Assembly: GCA_963815375.1 (NCBI GenBank)
Contig: CAWFGX010000001.1
Location: 434,001-498,000, forward strand
DNA: 64,000 nucleotides
Direction of reading: 5' to 3'
DNA from: JASHPR01 sp963815375
Lineage (GTDB): Bacteria; Actinomycetota; Actinomycetes; Streptosporangiales; Streptosporangiaceae
This document shows, one piece after another, positions 47,605 through 55,601 of the stretch. The first letter of the stretch is position 1; each line of letters begins with the position of its first letter. The notes below the pieces were generated by a model. The model saw nothing but the letters and a program-made list of their open reading frames with translations, ran no database searches and was not told the DNA's origin. Both the position numbers and the translations under genes were made by a program.

Positions 47605-48431
47605 TCACACGCTTGATGCGCTGGAGGTGGAGGGTCGGGAGTCCAGCGGGAGCTCGCCTGGTGCCCAGTAGAAGGGGTCGGCTGTCTTGTCGCCGAGCAG
47701 CTGGCGGCGTCCAGGCGCCAGCCCGGCCCATGCTGGCACGTCCTCGAACGGCATGTCGCGCGAGGTAAGCCACCGGTAGCTGTACGCCAGGAGATGGCGC
47801 GCCGGGTGCGGATGCCGAGGTTGTCCCGCCGGCGGTGCCAGATGCGGGCGTCGAAGACGGCGACAGTGCCGGCGGGACCCAGGATCGGCACCCCGCAGGG
47901 CTGCTGCTCTGCCGGGTGGCGCGCCTTGGCGTCAAGGTGGCTGCCGGGGAGCACCTCGAGTGCCCCGTCGTCGGGCGCCTGGACGTCAGTGAGGTAGACG
48001 GCCACTTTGAGGGTTACCCGCGGCTGGTCCCGCCACGGCAGGCGCATGTCCCGGCCCATCAGGCCGTTGTCGCGATGCCACTGGCGGGCCCCGGTCGGCG
48101 GGTGCGGCGGGTGGACGTCGAGGTGGGAGTGGTTGATGTAGACGTTGGGCGACAGAAGTTCGAGCACCACCGCCAGCAACGGCGGCCAGTCGACCACTTC
48201 GGCCAGGTCAGGGTGGCGCGACAGCCCCGACAATAGGTGGAGCTGCCCGCCTGAGGAGCTGTGAGAGGAGCGGGCCGCCACCTCGTCCACGGCCCTGCGA
48301 AGCCGCCGGGTGAGGTTTCCGTCCAAGGCACCGATCAGAGACCAGCCGTCGCGGGCCACGTCGGCAGCCACCTTCGCGGCGCGACCCTCTTTCGGTATTC
48401 CCGCCCCGGTAATGTGCTCCCGCTCGCGCAT
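47605..48431 (-). pseudogene. PhyH-family dioxygenase, frameshifted near its 3' end
   Basis: The start ATG at 48431 overlaps the permease stop as TGATG. Fe(II)/2-oxoglutarate ligands are WHRDNG and WHRRRDN, and VAVYLTDV precedes GALEVLPGSHL. Frame zero becomes senseless after RTRRA. A shift at the GC repeat near 47797-47803 gives LLAYSYRWLTSRDMPFEDVPAW, ending in a stop at 47605, the expected C-terminus. The indel (1 missing or 2 extra bases) removes this end unless it is a sequence error. The gene is otherwise well preserved, so the family call is secure. Confidence 0.8.
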
Positions 48432-49636
48432 CAGATGCTCCACAGGGCTTGGGTGGGTGACATGCGGGCCGCGCGCAGTGCGGGCCACAGGCCGGCGACG
48501 GCGCCGATCACCATGGCTGCTCCGATGCCGCCGCCCCAGGCGAGTGCCGGGATGACGACGAGTTCGTGCTTGGCCGACGCGTAGATGGCAGTGGCCAGAG
48601 CGCCGGCACCGACACCGGCGGCTCCGCCGGTGAAGGCGAGCAGTACGGCCTCGGCGAGGAACTGGATCCGGATGTGGCCCTTGGTGGCGCCCAGGGCACG
48701 GCGCAGGCCGATCTCGGAGCGTCGTTCGAGAACGGAGATGATCATGATGTTGGCTACGCCGACCGCTCCGACAAGAAGGGCCACGGCGCCGAGACCCAGG
48801 AAGAGGTCGTCGAAGGCGCCCTGGGCGTCGGCCTGGGCGACGAGAGCAGCTGAGGGCTGGCTCACGTCGACTTCGCTGGGGTTCTCGGGGTAGGCGGTCG
48901 CGGCGAGGAGGCCGTCGACGGTGTCGACCTGGCTGGTCTGGGCGCGAACGTAGATGGTGGAGGGATGGCCGTCGAAGCCGAAGTAGTGCTCGGCGGCGGG
49001 GAACCCGACGAGCACCGAGGAGTCGATGTCGGGGGCGAGCACGGCCGGGTTCAGGATGCCAGTCACGTAGCACCACATGTTGTCGGCCCAGATCCGCTCG
49101 CCGGAGTACACGCGGTCGATCCCGAGGCGCTGGGCGGCGGCTGCCCCGAGCACACAGACGGGTTCCTGGGCAGTTGCCGTGCTGAGGTAGCGGCCCTGAG
49201 CCACGCTGGTGCCGACGGCACGCAGCAGGCCCAGGCTGGCGGCGTCGATGCCGATCGCGTTGGAGTTGATGGCGGGGATGAGCGGGCTGCGGTAGACGTT
49301 GCCGGTGACCGAGCCGGTGTCCTGGACCTGTGTGACGCCGTCGATGCGCCCGATCATGGCCGGGGCGACCTCAGAGAGCTCAGCGGTCTGGCCGGTGAAG
49401 CTCTGGCCGTTCTGGACCACCAGCAGGTTGGTGCCGAGGGCTGAGATCTCGTTCAGCAGCCCGGCCGAGGCCGACGAGGACAGTCCCAGCACGGCAACGA
49501 TGGCGGCGACGCCGATCGCGATGCCCAGAGCAGAAAGCCCGGCGCGGAGTTTGCGGGTACGCAACCCCACGGTCGCAAGGCGGGCGAGGTCGGCGGGGCG
49601 GAGCTTTCTTGTTTCGAAGGTCTGGGTGCTGGTCAT
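48431..49636 (-). CDS. FtsX-type permease of a MacB-like exporter
   Basis: 401 aa from the ATG at 49636, overlapping the ATPase stop by ATGA. The first membrane helix follows KLRAGLSALGIAIGVAAIVAV. A large extracytoplasmic MacB_PCD-like domain (VQDTGSVTGNVYRSP..VLGAAAAQRLGI) precedes three C-terminal helices, including VALLVGAVGVANIMIISVLERRSEIGLRRALGAT. It forms the membrane part of the exporter. Confidence 0.92.
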   Translation of the reverse strand: MTSTQTFETRKLRPADLARLATVGLRTRKLRAGLSALGIAIGVAAIVAVLGLSSSASAGLLNEISALGTNLLVVQNGQSFTGQTAELSEVAPAMIGRIDGVTQVQDTGSVTGNVYRSPLIPAINSNAIGIDAASLGLLRAVGTSVAQGRYLSTATAQEPVCVLGAAAAQRLGIDRVYSGERIWADNMWCYVTGILNPAVLAPDIDSSVLVGFPAAEHYFGFDGHPSTIYVRAQTSQVDTVDGLLAATAYPENPSEVDVSQPSAALVAQADAQGAFDDLFLGLGAVALLVGAVGVANIMIISVLERRSEIGLRRALGATKGHIRIQFLAEAVLLAFTGGAAGVGAGALATAIYASAKHELVVIPALAWGGGIGAAMVIGAVAGLWPALRAARMSPTQALWSI

Positions 49637-50439
49637 CGCGGGTCCGTTCGGGTCATGTCGCCAGCGGTGACTCCCGGTGTCCGCGATGCTTCCTCGGCGC
49701 TGTCGGACACGATCCGGCCGTCGAGCATCTCGATGCACCGGCCCATGCGTGCCGCGATGTCCCGGTCGTGAGTGACGACCACGATCGTCACTCCCCGGTC
49801 GTTCAGGTCTTGGAGGAGCCTCACGATGGCCCGTCCGGTCGCCTGGTCGAGGTTGCCGGTCGGCTCGTCGGCCAGCACGATGGCCGGGCTGCCCACCAGC
49901 GCTCGTGCGATGGCGACCCGCTGGCGCTGCCCGCCTGACAGCTGGCCAGGGCGGGCCTGCGGCCGTCCCTCCAGACCAACCAGTGCCAGTGCGTCGAGGC
50001 CGCGTGCCCGTCGTTCGGCTATGGGGACTCCGGCGTAGAGGAGCCCGTCGGCCACGTTGTCGAGCGCGCTCTGGTGCTCGTTCAGGAAGAACTGCTGGAA
50101 CACGAACCCGATGCGGGTCGCCCGCAGCGCAGCCAGATCCCGGTCGGACAGCCGCTCGACGTCGTAGCCGGTGATCCGCACCCGGCCGGCGCTGGGCCGG
50201 TCCAGTGTGCCCATCAGCTGCAACAAGGTGGTCTTCCCCGATCCCGAGGGGCCGACGATGCCGGCCAGCTCACCGCGGGCGACAGCGAAGGAGACGCCGC
50301 GCAGGGCGGTGACAGGCGGCTCGCTCGGGTAGACCTTGGTGACCTGGTCGACCTCGAGCACCGCCGGATGGCTGCCGCCGCCGGCGCCGACAGTTCCGGC
50401 TACGCCGGGCACGAGCCCCGCTGTGCTCGTAGGCGTCAT
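49633..50439 (-). CDS. ATPase of a MacB-like exporter
   Basis: 268 aa. Walker A is VGPSGSGKTTLL, the signature is LSGGQRQRVAIARAL, and Walker B is IVLADEPTGNLD. The signature and the LADEPTGNLD block are typical of the MacB/LolD family. The start overlaps the adaptor stop by ATGA. It energises export rather than import. Confidence 0.93.
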   Translation of the reverse strand: MTPTSTAGLVPGVAGTVGAGGGSHPAVLEVDQVTKVYPSEPPVTALRGVSFAVARGELAGIVGPSGSGKTTLLQLMGTLDRPSAGRVRITGYDVERLSDRDLAALRATRIGFVFQQFFLNEHQSALDNVADGLLYAGVPIAERRARGLDALALVGLEGRPQARPGQLSGGQRQRVAIARALVGSPAIVLADEPTGNLDQATGRAIVRLLQDLNDRGVTIVVVTHDRDIAARMGRCIEMLDGRIVSDSAEEASRTPGVTAGDMTRTDPR

Positions 50440-51611
50440 AGGGCCGGCACCACCACACGCTGGCCGGCTGCCAGTCCCGGCCCGCTCACCTGCACCAGGC
50501 CGCCGGCGTCGTCGAACAGTCCGAGGGTGACCGGCACCAGACGGTGGATGCCATCGGTGCCCGCGACCTCTACCGCGTAGCCCCCTCCCGCCTGAGCCAA
50601 GAGGGCGTCGACGGGCACGATCAGCACGTTGCTGACGTTCCCGGTGGTGATCGTCACGTTCACCGGCGCCTGGTCCCACGTCCCGGTGGCGGCCGGGTCG
50701 GCCGGCTTGACCAGCACGGTGATGGTCGGCGGGCTGGTGTTGCCCCCGCCGCCCTGGCTGGGCGGCGGAGTGATGGCCACCCTGCCGACCGAGGAGATCA
50801 CGCCGGGGGTGGTGGTGCTGCCGTCGGGCAGGGTGATAATCACCTGGTCCCCGGCTTTCACCTGCGACTGCTGGGCGGCATCGAGATCGATCGTCACCTC
50901 ACGGGTGGCCGAGGTGCCCGCCATGATCGCCTGCCCGGCCTGCGCCGTCCCGCCGAGAGTCACCGAAACCGTGGTCACCCGGAACGCGCCCAGCACGAAC
51001 ACGGCTTGGCCCAGCGTCAGCGTCCCGCTCTGGGTCAGGCCGAGTGCCGCCTGGAGCTTCTCCAGCGCCGTCGCGGTGGCCGAGGTGAACGCGTCCGAGC
51101 CGGCCGGAATCTCCGCCCTGGTGGCGTCGCCAAGGGACACCAGATCAGCGTTGAGCTCGGCGACATCCGCGCCGGTCAGGCCCGAGGACAGGGTGCGGTA
51201 AGCCGGGGTCGGGCCGTAGAGCAAGACGACTGGCGCACCACTGATCTGGTAGAGCACCTGACCCTGGCTCACCACCTGGCCCACGGGTGGGACAGCGGTC
51301 ACCGTCCCCGCCGCCTGGTTCACCACGGTGTAGCTGCCGGAGTAACCGAGCGTGGCGCTGACGGTAATCTGCGAGGAGATCGTCCCCCGCTGCACCGTGT
51401 ACACAGACGTCGGATCGGCGCTGCCGGAGACGCCTGGCTGGCTTGTGCCTCCAGCGGAAAAAGGGTCGGATACGGCGAGCCCCGCCCCAGCCCCGGCCAG
51501 CAAGACCGCGACGGTAAGCAGCCAGGGGATCAGGCGCCTGCGCTGGCGCTCACCCGGGACTGGCGCCAGCGCGGGGGGATCGAGGGTCCCCGGGCGAGCC
51601 TGCGCGCTCAT
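50436..51611 (-). CDS. HlyD/RND-type periplasmic adaptor
   Basis: 391 aa from the ATG at 51611, overlapping the lipoprotein stop by ATGA. A membrane anchor (LIPWLLTVAVLLAGAGAGLAV) is followed by a barrel-sandwich motif (YTVVNQAAGTVTAVPPVGQVVSQGQVLYQI), a peptidoglycan-binding-like segment (TSGLTGADVAELNADLVSLG in shortened form) and a beta-barrel. In Gram-positive bacteria such adaptors join the exporter to extracellular partners. Confidence 0.87.
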   Translation of the reverse strand: MSAQARPGTLDPPALAPVPGERQRRRLIPWLLTVAVLLAGAGAGLAVSDPFSAGGTSQPGVSGSADPTSVYTVQRGTISSQITVSATLGYSGSYTVVNQAAGTVTAVPPVGQVVSQGQVLYQISGAPVVLLYGPTPAYRTLSSGLTGADVAELNADLVSLGDATRAEIPAGSDAFTSATATALEKLQAALGLTQSGTLTLGQAVFVLGAFRVTTVSVTLGGTAQAGQAIMAGTSATREVTIDLDAAQQSQVKAGDQVIITLPDGSTTTPGVISSVGRVAITPPPSQGGGGNTSPPTITVLVKPADPAATGTWDQAPVNVTITTGNVSNVLIVPVDALLAQAGGGYAVEVAGTDGIHRLVPVTLGLFDDAGGLVQVSGPGLAAGQRVVVPAL

Positions 51612-52234
51612 TTGCTTCCCGGGAAGAGTTTCGCGCACGCCTCAATTGCTGCTGCCTGGACGGGGGTCGGACTGCCGGGATTGATGCCCGTGCCGCGCAG
51701 GTTGATTACCTGCTCACCGACAGGACCGGTGGTCGGATCGGGGAAGTTGGGCACCCCGTGGGAGCGCATGCACTGTGATTCCTCCACACCCAGGGCGTTC
51801 TGCGCAGCGTTCTGGGCCGGGGTCAGGTTCGCCCCCGGTCCGTACTTCTGGCACGCCTTCCACGCGGCCTGGAATGCGGGCGTCTGAGGGTTGACGCCTG
51901 AAGAACCAGCGTTCTCGATCATTCCCAGTATGCCGTCATTGGGGCTGGGGTCGGGGAAGTTGGGCACCCCGTGGGACCGGATGCACTGTGCCAGCTCCAG
52001 CAGCTGCTGCGTCTGGCTTATCTGCCCCGACTGGCCCGAACTAGCCGCCGCCGAGGGCGCTGCGGTCGTGGTGGTCCGCCCGGCGCCTGCCGCTGCCGGG
52101 TCCTTCGAACCGCCCCCGCAACCAGCGGCCAGCAGCGCGAAGGCCAGCAGCCCGGCGAGTGCGAGGCCGACGCCGAAGCCTCGTCGCCGCCGGCGTTTGC
52201 TGCCTGCCAGCGGCCGGGCGGTGTCGTCGTCCAT
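51608..52234 (-). CDS. Lipoprotein with duplicated CxRSHGVPNFPDP motif
   Basis: 208 aa. Signal: basic N-terminus and lipobox LLAAGC with Cys at residue 39, then a Gly/Ala/Thr linker. Two copies of the motif occur: QCIRSHGVPNFPDP and QCMRSHGVPNFPDP, about 90 residues apart, each followed by a helical segment with another Cys (KACQKYG; EACAKLF). Proteins with this motif are frequent in actinobacteria and often encoded with ABC exporters. Its role is unknown. First gene of the exporter operon. Confidence 0.8.
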   Translation of the reverse strand: MDDDTARPLAGSKRRRRRGFGVGLALAGLLAFALLAAGCGGGSKDPAAAGAGRTTTTAAPSAAASSGQSGQISQTQQLLELAQCIRSHGVPNFPDPSPNDGILGMIENAGSSGVNPQTPAFQAAWKACQKYGPGANLTPAQNAAQNALGVEESQCMRSHGVPNFPDPTTGPVGEQVINLRGTGINPGSPTPVQAAAIEACAKLFPGSK

Positions 52235-52341
52235 GATGTGGTGCTCCTTCCTCGGGGTGATGGTCCGGAGGTAGTTCTACGACAGCGCCGGTAACAGGGG
52301 CTCAACAGAGCTTGTTGCCGTCCTGTTACCAGCCAGCAGGC

Positions 52342-53775
52342 ATGCTGGAACACGTGAAACTGCTGGACACGGGCTATCAGGCGGGCCAGGACCGGACCGA
52401 CAGCGATGCCCGGCGATCGCCGGCATCGGTAACAGCTGGTCCTGGCCCAGCCGCTGATGACGACCTGACGACCACGGCAGGCGCGGGCTTGCGGCCCTTC
52501 GCCTTCCTGGGCCGCCGGCTGGCCGACAGCGGCGTATCGAGGCGGACCGTGCGGATGCGCCTCGCCCTCACCTATGGAGCGCTGTTCCTTCTCTGCGGCA
52601 CGGCCCTGCTGGGCGTCAGCTACGTGCTAGTGGACAGCTTCCCGATCAATCCCACCGTCCACCTCACCTCATCCCCGCGCACTAGCTCTTCGTCCGGGTC
52701 ATCGCAAACCGTGCACGTCGCCGTCCCGTCCCAGGGCCCCTTCGCGCCGGGGCCGAAGACCGGGCCGCCTGGCGCTAGGCGGGTCAGCCCAGGCGCTGTG
52801 CAGGCGGCGCAGAACGCGCAGCGCTCCGCCGACCTGCACTCCCTGCTGATCTGGTTCGGTGTGGCACTGGGCGTCATGGCCGTGCTGTCGGCTGGGCTGG
52901 GGTGGGTCATGGCCGGGCGGGTACTTGCCCCGCTGCGGCGTATCACTGCCACCACGCAGCACATCTCTGAGGAGAACCTTCACCTGCGGCTTGCCCTGGC
53001 CGGGCCGAGTGACGAGATCACCGACCTGGCCAGCACCATCGACGCGCTGCTCGCCCGGCTGGAGGACGCCTTCGACGCCCAACGGGCCTTCGTAGCCAAT
53101 GCCTCGCATGAGCTCCGCACCCCGCTCGCAATGATGCGCACGTCCCTGGACGTCGCCGCGGCCAAGTCCCCGCCGGTCTCGCAAGACGCTTCGGTGCTGT
53201 CGGCCAAGGTTCGCGAGGGGCTCGACCAGGCCGAACGCCTGGTGGAGAGCTTTCTGGTGCTGGCCCGGGCCGAACGGGGGGTGATCGACGACCTGACGAC
53301 GATCGCGTTGTCTCAGCTCGCCGCGGACGCCCTGGACACCCAGGATGACCGCGCCGCCGCAGGCAGCGTGACCCTGCACCGCGGTCTTGACGGGGCGGAG
53401 GTCGCCGGCAGCCAGACACTTCTTTCCCGGATGGCGGTCAACCTGATCGACAACGCCATCCGCTACAACCAGCCCGGCGGATGGGTGCACGTCACAACCA
53501 CGACCGAAGGCCAATCCGCGCACCTGATCGTCGAGAACAGCGGCCCGGTCCTGGGCCCCGCCGAGGCAGCCCAGCTAGGCCGGCCGTTCCGGCGAGGCGG
53601 CACCGAGCGCACCCGCTCCGACGGCGGGGTGGGCCTGGGTCTGTCGATCGTCGCAGCCATCGCCGCCGCCCACCACGGAAGCACCGACATCAAGGCGCGG
53701 CCGGAAGGCGGGCTGCGGGTGGTCCTTACACTTCCGCACCTGGTAGCTCCCGGCCGGGATCAGGGTGCACGGTGA
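52342..53775 (+). CDS. Sensor histidine kinase
   Basis: 477 aa from the ATG at 52342; a TTG at 52312 is in frame. There are two membrane segments (ALTYGALFLLCGTALLGVSYVLV and LIWFGVALGVMAVLSAGLGWVMA) around an extracytoplasmic loop, then HAMP, the H-box FVANASHELRTPLA (His256), the N-box NLIDNAIRYNQP and G-boxes GGVGLGLSIV. The loop is rich in Ser and Pro. It is divergent from the exporter operon and is translated with the regulator gene. Confidence 0.93.
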   Translation: MLEHVKLLDTGYQAGQDRTDSDARRSPASVTAGPGPAADDDLTTTAGAGLRPFAFLGRRLADSGVSRRTVRMRLALTYGALFLLCGTALLGVSYVLVDSFPINPTVHLTSSPRTSSSSGSSQTVHVAVPSQGPFAPGPKTGPPGARRVSPGAVQAAQNAQRSADLHSLLIWFGVALGVMAVLSAGLGWVMAGRVLAPLRRITATTQHISEENLHLRLALAGPSDEITDLASTIDALLARLEDAFDAQRAFVANASHELRTPLAMMRTSLDVAAAKSPPVSQDASVLSAKVREGLDQAERLVESFLVLARAERGVIDDLTTIALSQLAADALDTQDDRAAAGSVTLHRGLDGAEVAGSQTLLSRMAVNLIDNAIRYNQPGGWVHVTTTTEGQSAHLIVENSGPVLGPAEAAQLGRPFRRGGTERTRSDGGVGLGLSIVAAIAAAHHGSTDIKARPEGGLRVVLTLPHLVAPGRDQGAR

Positions 53776-54428
53776 GGGTGCTGGTCGTCGAGGACGTGCC
53801 GCGACTGGCCGACGACATCGCCGAGGGCCTGCGAGACCAAGGCATGGCAGTCGATGTCGCCTACACCGGGCTCGACGCCGCCGCCAAGCTGGATCTCAAC
53901 CGCTACGACGTCGTCGTCCTGGACCGGGACCTGCCCGGCATCCACGGCGACACCATCTGCCGGATGGTCACCGACAGCGGTGACCCGGCCATGGTGCTGA
54001 TGCTCACCGCGGCCGACGCACCCGCGGACCGGGTGAGCGGACTCGGCCTCGGCGCAGATGACTACCTGCCCAAACCGTTCCACTTCCCCGAGCTGGTCCT
54101 GCGCGTGCGGACGCTGGCCCGGCGAAAGCCCACCGCCCAGCCCCGCATCCTCAAAACCGCCGGCCTCGAGCTCGACCCGCTCCGCCGGACCGCCTCCCGG
54201 GCCGGCGTGCCCTGCGAACTGACCACCAAAGAGTTCGCCGTGCTCGAGGCACTCATGCGAGCCTCGCCCGCCACACTCAGCACCGAAGACCTCCTCGAAC
54301 AGGCCTGGGACGAACACACCGACCCGTTCACCAAGACGGTCCAGGTCACCATCGGCCGGCTGCGCCGCAAACTCGGCGACCCCGACGTGATCGAAACCAT
54401 CCCAGGAGTCGGCTACCGCATCAGCTAA
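53772..54428 (+). CDS. OmpR/PhoB-type response regulator
   Basis: 218 aa with a GTG start overlapping the kinase stop as GTGA. The receiver domain (VRVLVVEDVPRLADDIAEGL) has the phosphoacceptor Asp51 in VVLDRDLPG and the conserved Lys in YLPKPF. The DNA-binding winged helix includes LTTKEFAVLEALMRASP and VQVTIGRLRRKLGDPDVIETIPGVGYR. It likely controls the divergent exporter operon. Confidence 0.94.
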   Translation: MRVLVVEDVPRLADDIAEGLRDQGMAVDVAYTGLDAAAKLDLNRYDVVVLDRDLPGIHGDTICRMVTDSGDPAMVLMLTAADAPADRVSGLGLGADDYLPKPFHFPELVLRVRTLARRKPTAQPRILKTAGLELDPLRRTASRAGVPCELTTKEFAVLEALMRASPATLSTEDLLEQAWDEHTDPFTKTVQVTIGRLRRKLGDPDVIETIPGVGYRIS

Positions 54429-54626
54429 CTGATGCCGCGTCTGGCCCTGTCGCCGAGCCCTCCCCGACCTGAACGTCGATGACGTAGCCGTCGGGCTGGG
54501 TGCTGATCCTGGCCTTGCCGGTGTCCGCGAGCGTCCGCCACAGCCGCATCACGTAGTTCTGCACGGTCACCCGCGCGGCCGGTGGCGGCACCGATCCCCA
54601 CAGCGTCCCCGTAAAACCCTCGTCAC
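54429..54626 (-). pseudogene. Remnant of a SARP/AfsR DNA-binding domain
   Basis: The minus-strand frame reads GTLWGSVPPPAARVTVQNYVMRLWRTLADTGKARISTQPDGYVIDVQ, the second half of a SARP-type winged helix. The fragment is preceded by unrelated sequence and ends within 15 codons after the domain, so neither the start nor the BTAD part remains. It abuts the response-regulator stop. Confidence 0.65.
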
Positions 54627-54828
54627 ACGCGTTACGGCGGTTACTAATCGCAGGTGCGTGTCGTGCCAGGGGAAATACTCGCTGCGGCCACCGGGTTGCA
54701 GTGTGGGTTCCGGGGCCGCCGTGGCAAGCGTGTCCGCGCGCGGCAGCATGGGCAGGGGTCCGCATAGTGAAGACGGGCCGTTGTCGTGGGGTTCCGCGCC
54801 TTTTGGCCTAGATGGACCGTGGAGAAAG

Positions 54829-55311
54829 ATGCCCAGGAAAGTTCAGCCGTACGGCTCCAGCGATGACACCGAGGCTGCCGCGCTAGCCCGGTCCCGGCCG
54901 GATCCTGCGCCGGGGTATGTGAACGAACTGGCCGCCACAATGACGATCGGACAGGTCGCCACGCAGGCGGTGGAGGCTGTCCGGGCCCTGAACCAGCTGA
55001 TAGCCGATGCCGGGGAACTCGCCGGTCCGGGCGAGGCCCGCGAAGTCATCAGTCGGCTGACGCTGATGGGCCACCAGCTGCCCGAGCTATGCGAGCAGCT
55101 CGCCCGGTTCCTGGTCGTGCAGCGTGAGGATGGCCAGATCCCAGGCGGCACTGGCGGCGACCCCGACCGGGTGCTGGCTGATGTGTCCGAGGCGCTGTCC
55201 GCGGCCGGGCAAGCCGCGGACATGATGGCGGCGGCGCTGGCCGAGGCTGGCGCCAAGGCGGCCGACCTCGACACCCCCGACGGTGGTGGCGGTCAGGGTG
55301 ATCAGTGGTGA
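54829..55311 (+). CDS. Hypothetical protein, Ala-rich helical
   Basis: 160 aa from the ATG at 54829, set by GGAGAAAG. It is rich in Ala and Glu, with helical segments (ATQAVEAVRALNQLIADAGELA, DVSEALSAAGQAADMMAAALAEAG) and a Gly-rich C-terminus. No signal or membrane region. Nothing was recognised. It converges on the next gene, with 10 bp shared at the 3' ends. Confidence 0.65.
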   Translation: MPRKVQPYGSSDDTEAAALARSRPDPAPGYVNELAATMTIGQVATQAVEAVRALNQLIADAGELAGPGEAREVISRLTLMGHQLPELCEQLARFLVVQREDGQIPGGTGGDPDRVLADVSEALSAAGQAADMMAAALAEAGAKAADLDTPDGGGGQGDQW

Positions 55312-55541
55312 CCTGGTTCTGGTGATATGCGCTCCGGGGTGAGCTTTCGGATCTCGAGCAGGTCGAGGCCGAGCGCCTCGATCTCGGCCAGCACGCCGTA
55401 TAGCGCGGACCGGTCCAGCAGGCCGGTGAGCACGGTGTGCGCGCCGTGGTGCTGCGGTGCCAGGGCCGGGAACGCGGACAGCACGGTGGCGCCGAGGTGC
55501 CCGTTGATCCGGATCATGTACGAGGCGGGTACCGGGTCCAT
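55302..55541 (-). CDS. Small conserved protein (ACT-like fold possible)
   Basis: 79 aa from the ATG at 55541 (MDPVPASYMIRINGHLGATV); an upstream ATG at 55580 is in frame. The pattern YMIRINGHLGATVLSAFPALAP..HTVLTGLLDRSALYGVLAEIEALGLDLLEIRK is common in actinobacteria as a short stand-alone protein, with a beta-alpha-beta layout. Function unknown. An inverted repeat lies 36 bp upstream of its start. Confidence 0.65.
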   Translation of the reverse strand: MDPVPASYMIRINGHLGATVLSAFPALAPQHHGAHTVLTGLLDRSALYGVLAEIEALGLDLLEIRKLTPERISPEPGHH

Positions 55542-55576
55542 AACGCCATAGTCGAGTGCTGGCAGGTGACCCCGGA

Positions 55577-55593
55577 TCACCGGTATCCGGTGA
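55577..55593. promoter_or_regulatory. Palindrome upstream of the small gene
   Basis: TCACCGGTATCCGGTGA is a perfect inverted repeat (7-bp arms, 3-base spacer). It differs from the site at 58496-58512 only in the spacer. It lies between the LuxR gene's stop and the small gene's start, so it could act as an operator or a terminator. Confidence 0.5.
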
Positions 55594-55601
55594 CCCCGGG
55601 G

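Noticed and set aside
53481..53771. An N-terminal extension of the response regulator
   Set aside because: It overlaps the kinase's ATPase domain in another frame; the GTG at 53772 overlaps the kinase stop and gives a canonical receiver start.
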